From Agelaius tricolor (Eukaryota > Chordata > Aves > Passeriformes > Icteridae), in NCBI GenBank assembly GCA_023055355.1, contig JALJCS010000015.1, forward strand, positions 10,161,501-10,225,500: a stretch of DNA of 64,000 bases, read 5' to 3'. Positions 1 to 11,879 of this stretch are shown one piece after another. The notes under the pieces were generated by a model. That model made no database searches and had not been told where the DNA came from. It saw only the letters and a program-made list of their open reading frames with translations. The position numbers were made by a program, and so were the translations under genes. How positions within the stretch are numbered: position 1 is the stretch's first letter; each line of letters begins with the position of its first letter.

Positions 1-1401
1 AGGTTTTATGGTAATATTGAAACAACAAAATAATATTTGGGAAAAGTAATAAAATCCTCTCTCAAACTAAGATACATTAAAACTGGCTCAGTATATCATG
101 TAACTCATTACATGGAATTACACCATTCCTCTGAGCTATGAATTTACATAGTACTGGAAACCATAAGAGATAAGAAAAAGACACTTGTAGCCAGTGCTGT
201 AAGAAAAATATTTTTAATATGAGAAAATATACTTTTTCAGAGCAGATACTTATATGCTCAACCTAGTAGATTTCTACTTCAAGATTTAATTTTATGTAAC
301 AAAAATTTATCAAAGCTAATGTTACATAATTTGGTTTTGTCCCTTTTTTACACTATTATCTTAATAATTATTTTGTAGTCTCATGAATCCCTGACTTTAT
401 GGGATAGATATTGCATTAGATAGACTCTAATGGATCACAATGACAACTACTTTTAGAAACACTTCTGTATCACATGCACAGAACCCATCATCACAGAGAA
501 TTTAAATAAGATTAAATACATACAGAAAATTATCACAATTAGATGCAGTTACCACAATAAGATGCATTCAAAAGGCTTAGAAAGCCTCATTCTTTACCTA
601 TTCTCTACTTAAGTGTATAGAACATAAGAACCTTTCTGTAAAACTTGTAAAAATTATACTTTCAATATTACCAATAGAGAATTGAGCTGCAGGTTGCAAA
701 AAAAATTAGTGTGCACCTTGAGGCACTCAGAATTAAAAAGGCTACCCAGGAAAACAATGGCATTGTATTATGCTGATGCAATTAGGATATTATACCATTT
801 GCCACTTTGCTGGCCCATGGAGACTTGTATTCTCTGCCTGGAAATATCTGATGGTTTTGCAGTTTGACTTGTGATAAGATTGTTCACAGTTCTAGAGCTT
901 CAGGTCAAGATGACTTCCAAGCCTCTCAAAACTGGAACATGTAGAGAATTTTAGTTAAGTATTGCTGGCTTGAGGACATCTTTAAGATGAGAAAAGAGCC
1001 ATAAGCTCAGCACACCCAGCAGAAGTCCTAGAGACCAAGATATTTTCATTTCAGAGTTCTGAACTAGGAAGGTAAAAGGACTGTAATGAGATTTTATTAC
1101 CCAGAAGCAAAGCTGTAAGTAGCAATGGTTTTAGAAAAATCCTGAAGAAACATGAGGTGGAATAATGTGCTCTTCTGGGAGTAAAACAACCTTCAGCTTC
1201 CTTAGGGTAGGTAGGTGCTGCTTTCTGAGAGCACTGGCTACACTTAGCTTGGCTGAACTTCTAAAAAAAGCAGTTCAACTTCTCTTTTGAATACTCCTGC
1301 TGCCAGAACACTGAGGGTACCCTTCTAATTTGGGAAAGTGGACAGGGAAGAACAAAGGAGGAGGATATAAACACTGCCTGATTAACACGCGCGTATCTTA
1401 C
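1..1401. other. AT-rich non-coding stretch
   Basis: AT-rich DNA with stops in all frames at short intervals. The 61-codon frame at 682-867 has no splice context and no recognisable motif, so I treat it as chance. I see no repeat, RNA gene or promoter here. It is probably intron or intergenic DNA upstream of the candidate exon at 1639. Confidence 0.5.
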
Positions 1402-1474
1402 CTTTACATTTTCTGAGAAATGTTTCATTTCCTCTTGCTCTCCAGCTGCAGTTGGAGTTGCAGTTACTAAATTT
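1402..1474 (-). CDS. Candidate internal exon, unknown gene (weak)
   Basis: On the minus strand a pyrimidine-rich tract ending in CACTTTTGCAG (complement of 1475-1485) precedes 73 bases that end at AAAG|GTAAG, a near-consensus donor. With one leading base skipped, 24 codons are open, beginning NLVTATPTAAGEQEEMKHFS. The middle frame contains a stop; the remaining frame is also open but less protein-like. I do not recognise the peptide. It lies only about 165 bases from the + strand candidate at 1639 and on the other strand, so both being exons of ordinary genes is unlikely. A chance AG/GT pair is a real alternative. Confidence 0.2.
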
Positions 1475-1638
1475 CTGCAAAAGTGAATGAGGAAAAACTT
1501 ATTTTGGGGCTCTAACGTGGCATTCAACACTTGAGACTTCTGTTGGTGAGGTAATCTTAGCTTGCTCACACTTGTTGCTGCCATATGGAATTTGGAGCAA
1601 CCTTTGACTCTGTTTTTTTCTCTCTTTCCTATTCTCAG

Positions 1639-1797
1639 CTACAATTTCCACGATCAACAGCATTTAATGCACATTTCCAAACTGTGCTCACAGTTGCAGC
1701 AGTATATCTAGGTCGACTTCTAATCAATGACTGTAAGAGCCTTCCTGACAAACTTGCTACACTTTTGCTCTCCAAAATGGAGACTCATAGGACTCAG
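1639..1797 (+). CDS. Candidate internal coding exon, gene not recognised
   Basis: This is the best coding candidate in the window. A long pyrimidine tract with few purines (about 1609-1636) ends in TTCTCAG at 1638. The next 159 bases, exactly 53 codons, are open in one frame only, and the other two have stops early on. The segment ends ACTCAG|GTAGCT, an acceptable donor at 1798. It is phase 0 at both ends if read this way. The peptide begins LQFPRSTAFNAHFQTVLTVA and ends LLLSKMETHRTQ. It is leucine- and alanine-rich with amphipathic character, as in helical-repeat (HEAT or armadillo-like) proteins; that resemblance is inference only. Two CGA arginine codons keep CpG in a CpG-poor setting. The frame stays open past the donor to a stop near 1965, so a longer or terminal exon is possible. 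No partner exon could be placed with confidence. Confidence 0.38.
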
Positions 1798-1965
1798 GTA
1801 GCTCAAGAGATTTTCTATTTTCCCCTAAAATTTCTCATTACTCTGATGTTTGTTACATTTCTTGAATTCATTCATGCATATCACACTGATGGTCAGTTTG
1901 CACAGCCATTCTACAATATAACAGAAAAATGCATCCATTACAATGATCACAGAAGCATTTGGTGA

Positions 1966-4479
1966 TTTTGTAATAACTTGAAAACAAGCTGGTGTGGTGA
2001 GACAACTCAAAGTCTCACACAAGAATGTACAAAACCAAAAGGTCAGAAGCTCTCTCTTGGTACTCAGCCTCAGAGGCATGGAGAAGCTCAAACACACACA
2101 TACCCCAAAAAAGGTTTTCACTCAGAATTTGAGGTTCTGCTCTTGGGCACACTTGGACCATCATTCACAGAACCCACAATTTCAGCTTTCTTTCTCCTAC
2201 ACCCCATGGTTTGAATGAACTTGCATTCTCCAAGCACAGCTGGTCACTCCTTTTCTCCAGTGACTTCACCTCTTTTGCTCAGTATTTGAGGGAGCTGGAA
2301 CCATTCCTAGAGTAATTTTAATGTATTTTTGCTACCTTCTGGATAATTTTGAAAGGAAAAATTGCCTTCTACTGAGGTTACTCTACATTAGTCTAAGGAA
2401 CTTCAGGATTGTCTCACAAAACTTTTAACAAAGTAACAAGCAAGTTTTGTTCATAATAAGACAATAAACCCTTAAAATTGGGTACCAAGGTCCCTAATCC
2501 CGGTCCCATTCAATGAGATTCTGGAACTTAATTCCCGTGGTCTGCACCTTAGAGATTTTGGCACAAAGGAAATGAGATGAAAATTGGTTTCCCATGAAAC
2601 CTCATGTCAGGTTTGGTACAGGAATGGTTTGGCAAACATCCAGGCAAAGACAGCTGATTGCCACAGGCAGGGAGGTGAGCATTGGTTCTGCAGCTTCTGC
2701 ATCAGCCACGTTGCACTGCTGAGCAGAACAGCTGTCAAATTCTTTTAAAAGCTAGACTCCAAATGCACAGAAAATGGCTATGGGATTAAGCCATATACGA
2801 TTTTTAAAGATATCTTTTGTCTCTGTAGCATCTGTTCTCATTATGAACTCATTTTCTTATCTATGCTTGGGTCCATTTCTTAAATCTAAACACAGGACAA
2901 ATATTTCCACTGGCTTACATGGGTGTTTGAGTCTGAAAATAATACTTTCAATATGGTTAATTCATCAGGAAAATAAAAAATACATTTGCACAATTTTAGT
3001 ATGTCTCTTCCTTTAGTACTTCTCTTACTTAACTGTAATTGTAAATTTACATTACTTTGTAAATTATGCTTATAATTATCTATATAATCTCAGCATCTTT
3101 AACAAATTAGCAATAAGAAGTATCAGTGAAAAACAAGTTGCATCCACTTGAAATAAATTAAGCTGCTATTTATATCTGATACACATTCTTCCCAGTCATG
3201 ATGGGACTGATGTAAGACCATCACTTCAGTCAGATATTCCTGTCTCTCAGACATTTCCTTGCTCTCTCTTGCCAAAGTCTCTTGTTAACTGTTCATGAAA
3301 GGTCTTACCAGAGACTGATCTGCTGCATGAGGTCCTTAGCATGACCCTCTTTATTCATGCTGAGATCATATCTACTGATTTTCTAGCTCTTCTCCTACAG
3401 GTTCAGTGCTGCAGTCCTTCCTTTTTGAAGTTTCTATTTCCATAGATGACCATTACTTTCTTATATTTAATTCCTCCTAAGTGCTGTAATTTCCCAAATG
3501 TTTTTAATTCCATAAGCTGTTTCCTGTGATCTTCTCCAGACTACTTCTCAGCATGGTTTTCAGCTTTCTCTGGGGCTATATTTTTTTTTATCCACCTCTT
3601 CCTCTCCTCTCTCTTCCCTCAGCATACAACAGCACTGGCCTCCTTCAGCCATAGCTCATTTGTCTGTTTAGCATCTGTTTGTCATTCATACCCCTTGATG
3701 TTAGAACACTCATCTTTTTCATATTCCCATCTACAGCCCACTGTGAATAGTTGCACAATGCCTTGGAGTCACCATAAGCATTTAGTGCTATTTCTTCTAT
3801 TAGAATATTTGCATCCTTATCTCCAGTACCCTCCTTTTTCCCTGGGAAGTTTTAATATTGTCATCACTGCTTTGAATTTACTGTTTCCTGCAGCTGATCT
3901 TTAATTAGAAAGCTGTAATGGGACAGTGTACTTGCAGAAGCCTCATTTGTCCAGACTCCATGTATAAGAATCTGTCCCTAAATAGAGAGTTTGTCAAAAT
4001 GCAGCTCTTCCACTACTTTTATTATAGATAAGGGAACCCACTGAAAACATCCTAATTTGTCCCAATACTCAGAATTCACAAACACCACAAATAAACTGGC
4101 ATCACTTTATGAAAATAACATTGTAGAATTTACTTTGGAGACAACAATTACTAAAATTGGTATGTAGTAGCCACGCTCTTCTAAGCTTTCTCTGTTGTGT
4201 TTCTTTACACAGCTGTAAATCAATGCAAGCTAAACAAGGTAGAATTTTTACAGAATGTTCTATCCTGAGGCTAAATGATTTTTCCCCCCATTGCCCTGAA
4301 ACTATTGTAATCAGTATTTATTCCTGAAAAAACTTGAAGGCCATAATCATATATCAAGTCCCTGTTGTGACATGTAAATACACCCATTTTTTATACAACA
4401 TAGAGAGCTTGCAAGCCATGCATGTGAGTGATACAGTGAATACAAAACAGATGAGGAAAGCCCAAGGAAACAGGGAGAT
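1966..4479. other. AT-rich non-coding stretch with a pyrimidine-rich patch
   Basis: No gene is supported. About 3390-3640 is pyrimidine-rich, with a run of CCTCTTCCTCTCCTC character near 3595-3620, but no open segment ending in a donor follows it. A minus-strand segment ending at a good donor (complement of 3303-3310, TCTCTG|GTAAGACC) is open for about 24 codons, but it lacks a pyrimidine-rich acceptor, so I do not call it. The rest shows scattered short open frames only. Confidence 0.45.
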
Positions 4480-4780
4480 GATAATGGCTGGTGTAATAAG
4501 CAGTGCTACTGCACCTCAACTGCTTGGCTATGATTAAACTAATGTAATAACTGCTACCATGCTAAGAGGAGGCATTAATAGCAGAATGGTGGTTTATTGC
4601 CTGCTCTCTTCTGAAATTTACTCAGCACCAAGGTATTTATTAGAAACATATTTATTGTGTACTCACTTTTGGATGGGCCATATGTTCCTCTGCTGATGAT
4701 GTAATAATTTGTGTTTATTTTTTTTTAAAGTGCTGTATAAAAAGACTTAAAGATGAAACTGGAACAAGTCATTAGATATC
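4480..4780. promoter_or_regulatory. Possible conserved non-coding (enhancer-like) stretch
   Basis: The stretch is unusually rich in words bound by developmental factors: several TAAT/ATTA homeodomain cores, a TGATTAAAC, paired GCTACTGC/GCTACCATG words and GATGATGTAAT, without simple repeats or long open frames. This composition resembles vertebrate conserved non-coding elements. It is inference from composition alone, since no alignment was available. Confidence 0.18.
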
Positions 4781-7700
4781 AGTGCTGAATGTGAGATCAG
4801 TTTCATAGGAAGACAGTCATGCCTCCAACAAGAAGTTTGCTCTAATGAAATGAAGGAGATCAAAGATGATAGAAAGCAAAGCTATGTAATGAAACAGTGA
4901 TTTAAGAAGCCTGGGACATTTATTTTATTTTCATTGTAAGATAGGTTACTTGCCTTACAGTTTGGTATTGTTTATTCTGGTGTCTGTACATGGTTTTGAT
5001 TATATTAATTACATTATTGGCCAAATTCTAAACTGTTGTAAATCAAAATTACTATTCTGACTCCAGTGAATGACAGTGACTTATACCAGCTGATAATCTA
5101 CCCCTCAATGCCTTACAAATGCAGGATAAAGACTTTGCAAGCCTTCTAAGAAGTTTGTTTGTTTGTGAAAATGTTACAATTTATTGCCGTTTTGCAAATG
5201 GATAGAATTTCTTGCTGTAAATACTTTAATTACTATTATAAAATGAATTGAAATTTAATTAAAGATGAAAAAAAGCACAGTGGAAATTTTTAAAAGGATA
5301 AAGCCAGTGAGAAACACTCCCAGATTTGAATGTCATTTTAACAGTAATTTGAACCAACATCTGAAACGTGTTATATAATTTTAAACATATACTAAAAATT
5401 ATTTTCTTCCAGCTTAGAGCAAGTGCAGACTCAATAGTTGTTCCAAAGCTTTTAGCTATTTTCCCCCTCAATCTCTAGACATAAACAAACAAGAATGCTA
5501 ATTAAAAAAGTTACTTCAGGCAATAATCTTGTCAAAGTAGTTAAAGAGGGTTAGACTCAATCATCAGAAGGTAGGGCAACATCTAGAGAAAGCATTCATC
5601 ATATAAACACATTGCATTTATTTAATCACTGATTCTCCAGCAGTTTGAAACAAATGCCTTGGATATTATTAAAAAATATTACTTTTTTTCTTAACGAGAC
5701 AAGCAAAGGTGTGTTTGATTCTCTTAAGGTGTAAAATGAACATGACACTGTTCCAAAAGGCATTATGATTCTAAATACGTGGGCAGGTTTTACTGAAGAT
5801 TCTTGTACCCTAAATTCCCTAAATTTTCCCTGTTTCTCAGAGGCTGTCACCAGTGGCACCACGTGCTGTTTCTCCACGTTTCCCCCTTTACTGGGGTTTG
5901 TGGAGGGCCAGTACAAATGGGGAAAGCTAAACCTGATTTCTAAAAGGACCTCAGAGCAGTTTGTGTGCAGGCACTGTCAGCGTGTCAACAGCTCAGCTGT
6001 GCGCATCCTTGGAAAAGGAACGTAAACTCAGCAGGTCTTATTGGGTACAGCTGAAGGGCTGGACACCAAATGCATCTCTCAGGGTCTGAGCAGGCTGCAC
6101 ACACATCTGGAGTGCCCTAAAGAAGGTGAGCAAGGCCTTTGAGCAGGCAGAGCTGTGGTGGGGCCATGGACCGGGGCCTCAAGGGCCTTACAATGACACC
6201 TGTAAGATTTCAGCCTAGAGAACATTTTCAAATGCAGTGCAAAATGGCAAGAACTTGAATGCCTCTTGGAAGAAAGCAAACTCCAGTGAAGATTAAACAC
6301 CCTCTGGGTGCTGACACAGAGACTATTCATGGAGCCCCCTGTGGAAATCAGCAAAATCCCTGGGGAAGCTGATAAATCTATTCCATTGGCACTCACTGCC
6401 CCCATCCTGTGTATGTCCAGGCAGCTACCTTCAAAATAGACCCTTCATGGTGCAGTGGGACACACTGAGGATCTGTATTGATGGTGTAGCTCAATATGAT
6501 GGTGGTTCAAATGAACTTAATGTTCTGTAATTTATGCCTTTCTTTTTAAGACTACATGCGCTCATGTTTTTCCAAGAATAGATGTATAACTTAGTATTTT
6601 GGGCACTGATCCACTTTACACATTTCCTGATCTGCCCTTGTGTTACTGGAAAACATTTTCCAGGATGAAAGCTCATCCTGGTTTGTGCAAGCAATAAAAT
6701 CAATTCCATTGAACAGAGATGATGGTTGCACAAATGTGTATATTGTGTTAAACACAAATGTTGACATTTATCAATATGATTTAGAACCAACCAGATAAAT
6801 TTCTTCTAGTAGACCAAACTTTTAATAGTATATTTACGTAACACTTGCATTGAACTTAGAACAGCCTGTGTTCTGCATAATGTTTCAAATAGGAGTGCTA
6901 AATTGGTGCATTTCTTTCCCATTGAAAAAGATTTTATATTTCTGGCAATGGTTTTGTAAGATACTGTACTTGTTAGCCAAAAAAACCACTCAGAAAATAA
7001 CCCTACTCCTACTTTGATGTACAACTATAACAGCAGAGTTTTTTTAGGAATGGATATGACCCATCTTATTTTTACACATTATATTATTTCTTTTCCCAAA
7101 TGTCAAAGATACTTATCTTAGTGAAGGGCTTCTTCATGGATCACGTTTCCCTATTTTTTTCTAGGCTACCCTCAAGATGAATGAACTTTATCTTTCCAGG
7201 AAGTTAAATTTTTTATTTAAAATGTGAAATCTTGTTGAGTTCCAGGGTTAAGTGCATGGTTTCAAAACATATGGCTCTCTTATTTCTAGCTATATTTAAC
7301 GTTCTTTTATCTTGAAACATTTTACACAATTTCTCAGAAATGCCAGTTGTTTAAAAATAAAAATAAATTTTTGAGAATAAAGTCTCCAGCAGGACCTCTT
7401 TTTACATACAGGACACAACCCTGGCAACATTTTAACTCCAGCTAGTTGGAGAAACTCCACCTGGACTAAATGTCCCACAATCAAACTGGTGCGTGTTCTA
7501 GAAGAGGGTTCACTATCAGATAACAACTGAGAGTATGTTGCATTTCTCTTTGCATCAAGAGAAATATAATCATTTATGCAGGAATTTTACATAGGCAAGT
7601 GGGCCTAAATTATTCCACTTTGTCCTGGGCCTTGCTCTCAGACCATTTCATGGAGCACTTTCAGAGAGCCCCAGGTCAGACTGGGATTCCCACTGAATCT

Positions 7701-8211
7701 GGCACTACCTCCTAGACTATGCACATTTCATCAATAAACCACTCCCAGATGTTTCCCTGTTAAATATTTCAGCTGGGGAATCAGGACCTCCAAGATACAA
7801 AACTAAATAAACAGAAAGTGTTGGAGTGTTTCAGAGTTACTCATAAGAGAAATGCTAAGAAATGCTTTTGGGAGCTATGGTACTTCTAATATTTGGAAAG
7901 AGCCAGTCCTGAATAAACATGAAGAATTTGAGAGCTACTGTAATTAACACATGAATACAGCTGACTTTGTCATGGCCAGCACTGTTTCATTAATGAAAGT
8001 GTTTTGTTAAGCAATCTGGATAAGATCCAGAGTCTTCCCACCACAGAATAAGAGATAACTCCTGCACTACCTTGCATCAGGTGCACAGCAATGGCATTAC
8101 ACAGCAAGGCTACTTGATCTGTTAAAAATGCAAGAAATAAATAACTACTGAGGATACTTACAATTGGGATACTCTTTGAAAAGGCAGAATTGAGTGCCAC
8201 TTTCCTCTTAC
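4781..8211. other. AT-rich non-coding stretch
   Basis: No gene is supported. Open frames of 60-108 codons (for example 6079-6405 minus and 6491-6790 minus) lack splice context or family motifs. Roughly 6040-6470 is somewhat richer in G and C than its surroundings and may be an old inserted or retroposed sequence, but no poly(A) tail or target-site duplication is visible. Confidence 0.4.
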
Positions 8212-8249
8212 CCACTGTGTCTCACATCCAATCAGTTCTGCCCTTACAG
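8212..8249 (-). CDS. Candidate 38-base exon (very weak)
   Basis: On the minus strand a good acceptor (CCTTTTTCTCTTGTGCAG, complement of 8250-8267) is followed 38 bases later by CAGTGG|GTAAGAGG. One frame is open, reading VRAELIGCETQW after two leading bases, and the other two have stops. Splice signals this good separated by so few bases occur by chance in 64 kb. The ending phase does not join directly to the candidate at 1402-1474, which needs an upstream exon ending in two bases of a codon. It may equally be a non-coding RNA exon or nothing. Confidence 0.1.
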
Positions 8250-8465
8250 CTGCACAAGAGAAAAAGGAATGGTTTAAGGTTTTGATGAAAAAACAAGTAT
8301 CTAATATGGCCTAATCAGTCATAGAGACGTGGCAGCATCCTCCTGCCTTGCAGATTCTCAGTGAATTTTCTAACCCCCTCCAAGACACCTTCCGTATCAA
8401 TTTTCTCAACTACTCCCATTAAGATTTTAATGTAGAATTTCACAGTTATGCAGAGATAGCATAGA

Positions 8466-8510
8466 ATTACTGCAGAAATGTTTCTATGGTACTGTAGAAA
8501 TATTTACTGG
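8466..8510. repeat. Imperfect 22-bp tandem duplication
   Basis: Two adjacent copies of a sequence starting TACTGCAGAAATGTTT and TACTGTAGAAATATTT begin about 22 bases apart. They differ at a few positions. A small local duplication by replication slippage is the simplest reading; no function is evident. Confidence 0.5.
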
Positions 8511-9038
8511 AGCTGAAATTCCAAATGTGCTTTCACATAGGAGGGCACAATCTCAACATTTCATATTCGAGTGCAGAAACAAAAACACTAGACAAATCAC
8601 CATAATCTGGATGCAATTATCTGTTTTTTCCTCAAAAAGTTATATTTTTGTAACTTAAGAGTGTTGTATGAACCTCTCTGGTTTTAATGAGATTGTATTT
8701 TCTGTCAAAAGACATTTTTTTCTCAAATGATTCTTACTATTGCCTTACAAAACATAGATTTGTCATGAGCAAAGGTAGCTAAAGTGCATTGCCCAGCCCC
8801 TTGTTTCCCGTAATGTTCACTGAATTTCATAGAAATAATCTCCTGGAGAACTACTACTCAATGTGAATAATTGTGAGACTCTGCCTGCCATGTATCTATC
8901 ATGATCATCTAAGATAGCTATAGTCCACAGTATTCAAACTGTGGAAAATGGCATAAAACTGCACAACAGCTACGAGAAACAACCAAGATTGATTTTCCAG
9001 TACCATTAGGTCTATTGCATTCAAGTATGTTAAAAGTG

Positions 9039-9053
9039 AATAATAATAATAAT
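9039..9053. repeat. (AAT)5 microsatellite
   Basis: Five AAT units in an AT-rich setting. It is short and perfect and possibly polymorphic between individuals. The surrounding 8300-9560 shows no supported gene. Confidence 0.8.
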
Positions 9054-9639
9054 CTTTAAAATTACAAATAAAAGTCTAAGTAAGGCTATGAGGACATAAA
9101 AACCAATGATGACAGACTACTGTGAATACAGTTCAAAAGGGATATAATATATTTGTGAGATTTAAGTGCTAGTAATATTTTTATTAAATGGTAAACCTAT
9201 ACTTTGGAGATTTTTGATCATGACATATATTGGAATTTACATTAAAGAGAGATGGTTACTCATAGATATTACTGTTTATAAATAATATCTCTTCTATGTA
9301 ATGTACAAACTGGAATTATTTAAAGGAGTGCTGATACTGAAAAATGAGTATTGATTAAAAGACAAAAAACAATCCCCAAGAAAATTAAGCATTGAAATCA
9401 GACAAAAACATTAAATAAAAGAATGAGCAGTACCCGTAACTTGGAGTGCCACTTCCTAAGAAACACATACAGTAGCAAAATCTATTTTAATTGCATATGG
9501 GGACTTTGCCTGGATTATGCCCAGGCACATGACAAACCATTACCAAGTCCCCTGTTGGGAGTAAAGGACAAAAAGGGCTTTTACTTGGCTTGTTGCCACT
9601 CTTCTCAGGAACAATAAGTCAGTCACTAGTCACAAAACA

Positions 9640-9835
9640 AGAGTCCCCTGCACCAAGCCAGCCACCCCCAGGGAGGCTCTGGCTGGCAGCAGTTCCAGGC
9701 AGCTCCAGCTTCCCAGTGCCCAGTGCTGGGGGCTGCCAGCCCCTCTCTCCTTGGCACCAGCCAAACTGGGCTCTCCACTCATCCCCTCTCTTTACAACCC
9801 CTCCTCATTGCTCTGCATCACACTCTTTTATAAAG
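9640..9835. other. GC-rich patch, origin unknown
   Basis: A sharp rise in G+C and C-rich text (CAGCCACCCCCAGGGAGG, CCCAGTGCTGGGGGCTGCC) stands out from AT-rich neighbours on both sides. Few CpG dinucleotides are present, so it is not a typical CpG island. A 100-codon + frame crosses it but has the proline/serine-rich make-up expected of translated C-rich non-coding DNA. It may be an old retroposon or LTR fragment too diverged to recognise. Confidence 0.35.
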
Positions 9836-10205
9836 TTATTGAACAGCAAAGAGAGGCAGTTTCAGACTGCAAGCCATGAAATATTCTCCTGATTAAAGAG
9901 TAGTCACATTCTATATTTCCAAATGGGACGAGTTTCATCGCCTCTGGCAAGAGCAATATGCACAAGGCTACTGCATCATGAGTAGGCTCAGAGTAATCAA
10001 TGGTTAACTGGCCAAATAAAGGACAAACACAACCACTGGGGCCCCAGCAAGGGTCATGATAGAGGATCTGGAAGGCTTCTGATTCCTTAAGGGCCCGGAA
10101 GGCACAGAGGTCCTCTGAAAAGTGAGTTACACAGTCCCTGTAAGCACCCAACAAGTGCATCTTGAACATCCCACAGATGTCAGCAAAGGCTGACCACAAA
10201 ATCAA
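9828..10205 (-). pseudogene. Open frame of 125 codons, possibly an exon or retropseudogene fragment
   Basis: A minus-strand frame is open from an ATG at 10205 to a stop at 9828. Around residues 4-45 it reads rather like a folded protein (WSAFADICGMFKMHLLGAYR near the start, then HFSEDLCAFRALKE), with cysteines and aromatic residues spread along it. I recognise no family. There is no clear acceptor just upstream, although a pyrimidine-containing TTTCTATTTTACCAG occurs about 17 bases before the ATG. No poly(A) tail is visible. An unfamiliar exon, a decayed retrocopy or chance are all possible. Confidence 0.13.
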
Positions 10206-10342
10206 GGGATCTTCTCAGCCTGGTAAAATAGAAACAATCTCAGCCACCCAAAAACTCTGTTTTAATAAAAAACGGGGGAACAAGATACAAAAAGACCTCA
10301 TTTGCAATACACATTTTTTAAAATGTTTTTTTAGGCATCTTT

Positions 10343-10371
10343 AAAGACAAGGGAAGGAGTCCCTTGTCTTT
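10343..10371. repeat. Perfect 12-bp inverted repeat with 5-nt loop
   Basis: AAAGACAAGGGA at 10343-10354 and its exact reverse complement TCCCTTGTCTTT at 10360-10371 flank the loop AGGAG. A perfect 12-bp stem with so short a loop is expected well under once in a window this size by a rough calculation. It is too short for a usual microRNA precursor unless the flanking bases extend it, which they do not in register. It could be a structured RNA element, a binding-site palindrome or a slippage product. Confidence 0.85.
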
Positions 10372-11035
10372 CCCATTGTGTCATTTGCTCTCATGGTACT
10401 ACCATAAGGATTTAGCCTCCCTCCACCTTCTGAGTTGCTAATCTGGTGATGCTGTTGCTCAAAATGACATTTTATTTCCCCAAGAATCACACACGAGTTG
10501 AACTAATTCCTGATGAGGAAGATTGATTAGGACTGTATTCAGCATTTTGTATAGTTGCACTAGAACCGGTTCTTTTTTTTTCCAGTGCAAGTCTAAATAT
10601 TTTTTTGCATGGAACAGATAATCTCAACTATGGATTGGTATTGTAGGTGAATATTTTTCCATTAATACTTCATAAGTTTTTCAACTAATTTCAGAACAAC
10701 TATATTTACTTTTCTTATAGCATGGTATCAGTTTTATATCTCTTAGGATTTGTAATTCTCCATCAGATAGAGTAAGATCATCCTACTATAGATAAAAAGA
10801 TAAAAAAAGGAAAATTATTATATGACTTCTAGATACATCAGAAAAAAACCCATATCAAGACCACAAAAATTCTCATGTTTATGATTTCCCTATTTTTATA
10901 ATAATTTGTCAAATTTTCTACATTTTAAATACCATTGCACAATGAGAAAACAGCTGAATTATTAGTTTCCCTTAGAATTACATCTGAAATGTTTATAAAT
11001 AGTTGACTCTCACCTTTTCAAAGCTCCTTGAAAAT

Positions 11036-11092
11036 GCAATGTGCATTAGTTAGTATACAATGCACTAATTAGCACAATGAATGCTGGTTTAT
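11036..11092. promoter_or_regulatory. Repeated POU/homeodomain-like words
   Basis: ATGTGCATTAGTTAG is followed about 25 bases later by ATGCACTAATTAG, an imperfect direct copy carrying the TAATTA homeodomain core. Paired sites of this kind occur in developmental enhancers. The evidence is composition only. Confidence 0.2.
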
Positions 11093-11879
11093 ATTTGTAA
11101 TCTCACCTAGAATCCATCTTTGCATTAGTTTCAGGTCAGAAAAGATGCTAAATGCAGTATTTTCATAACTTCAAGGAACAGATAATAGAAAAGCTGTAGG
11201 TTGGATTTTTTTTTGCTGAAGTTAATAACACACAACAATATAAGCAATTTAACTCCTTTAAGCAGCTTTGATCCCACCATTGTGCTTTGTGACTTTGTTA
11301 ACAACAGTTTCAATATCGATTACAAAATATAAAAATAAAAGTTAAGAATAAAACCAGACATCCCAAGTGCTAAGTCTTTAATGGAAAGAAGGATGAGGAA
11401 CCAAAGAAAAGGCCCCCACATTTGCACAAACACTGCCTGGTAAATTGTTTTCCATGCAATTTCAGAGTAAACATTGTTTGGCGATGAATTGGTTCCAGGT
11501 CTTATGCAGAAATGTTGATGCAACACATCCCAGATATGCGCATTTAATTGTTTTTGTAATTATATATCCTGACACTGAAAACAACACTAGGCCCAAATAA
11601 ACGTGTGCAGTTTTGGGGGGTTACTTCTGGAGAACTTCCTCAAGGTTTTGTTTTACCAGTTTCTCTGATTTTGTTTTTTTAAATGGAATCCAGCCCCCAA
11701 GGCAACTTTGATAAAGTCAATGAAATTATACAGGTAGAAAGGACAAAAATGCAGTCTCTGGATTTCAAATAGTGACAACACCAGTCTCACCACTAAGCCT
11801 GACATAAGAACCTTTTAATTTAAATGTAATCTCCAAAAGACCAAATTACCAGCAACATGTTCTCATTAATTCCTGTAAG

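Noticed and set aside
3303..3382. Minus-strand exon ending TCTCTG|GTAAGACC with about 24 open codons
   Set aside because: There is no pyrimidine-rich acceptor at its upstream end, and a stop lies directly before the open stretch.
6205..6225. TTTCAGCCTAGAGAAC as a CR1 piece
   Set aside because: Only about 14 bases resemble the CR1 word and the flanks do not.
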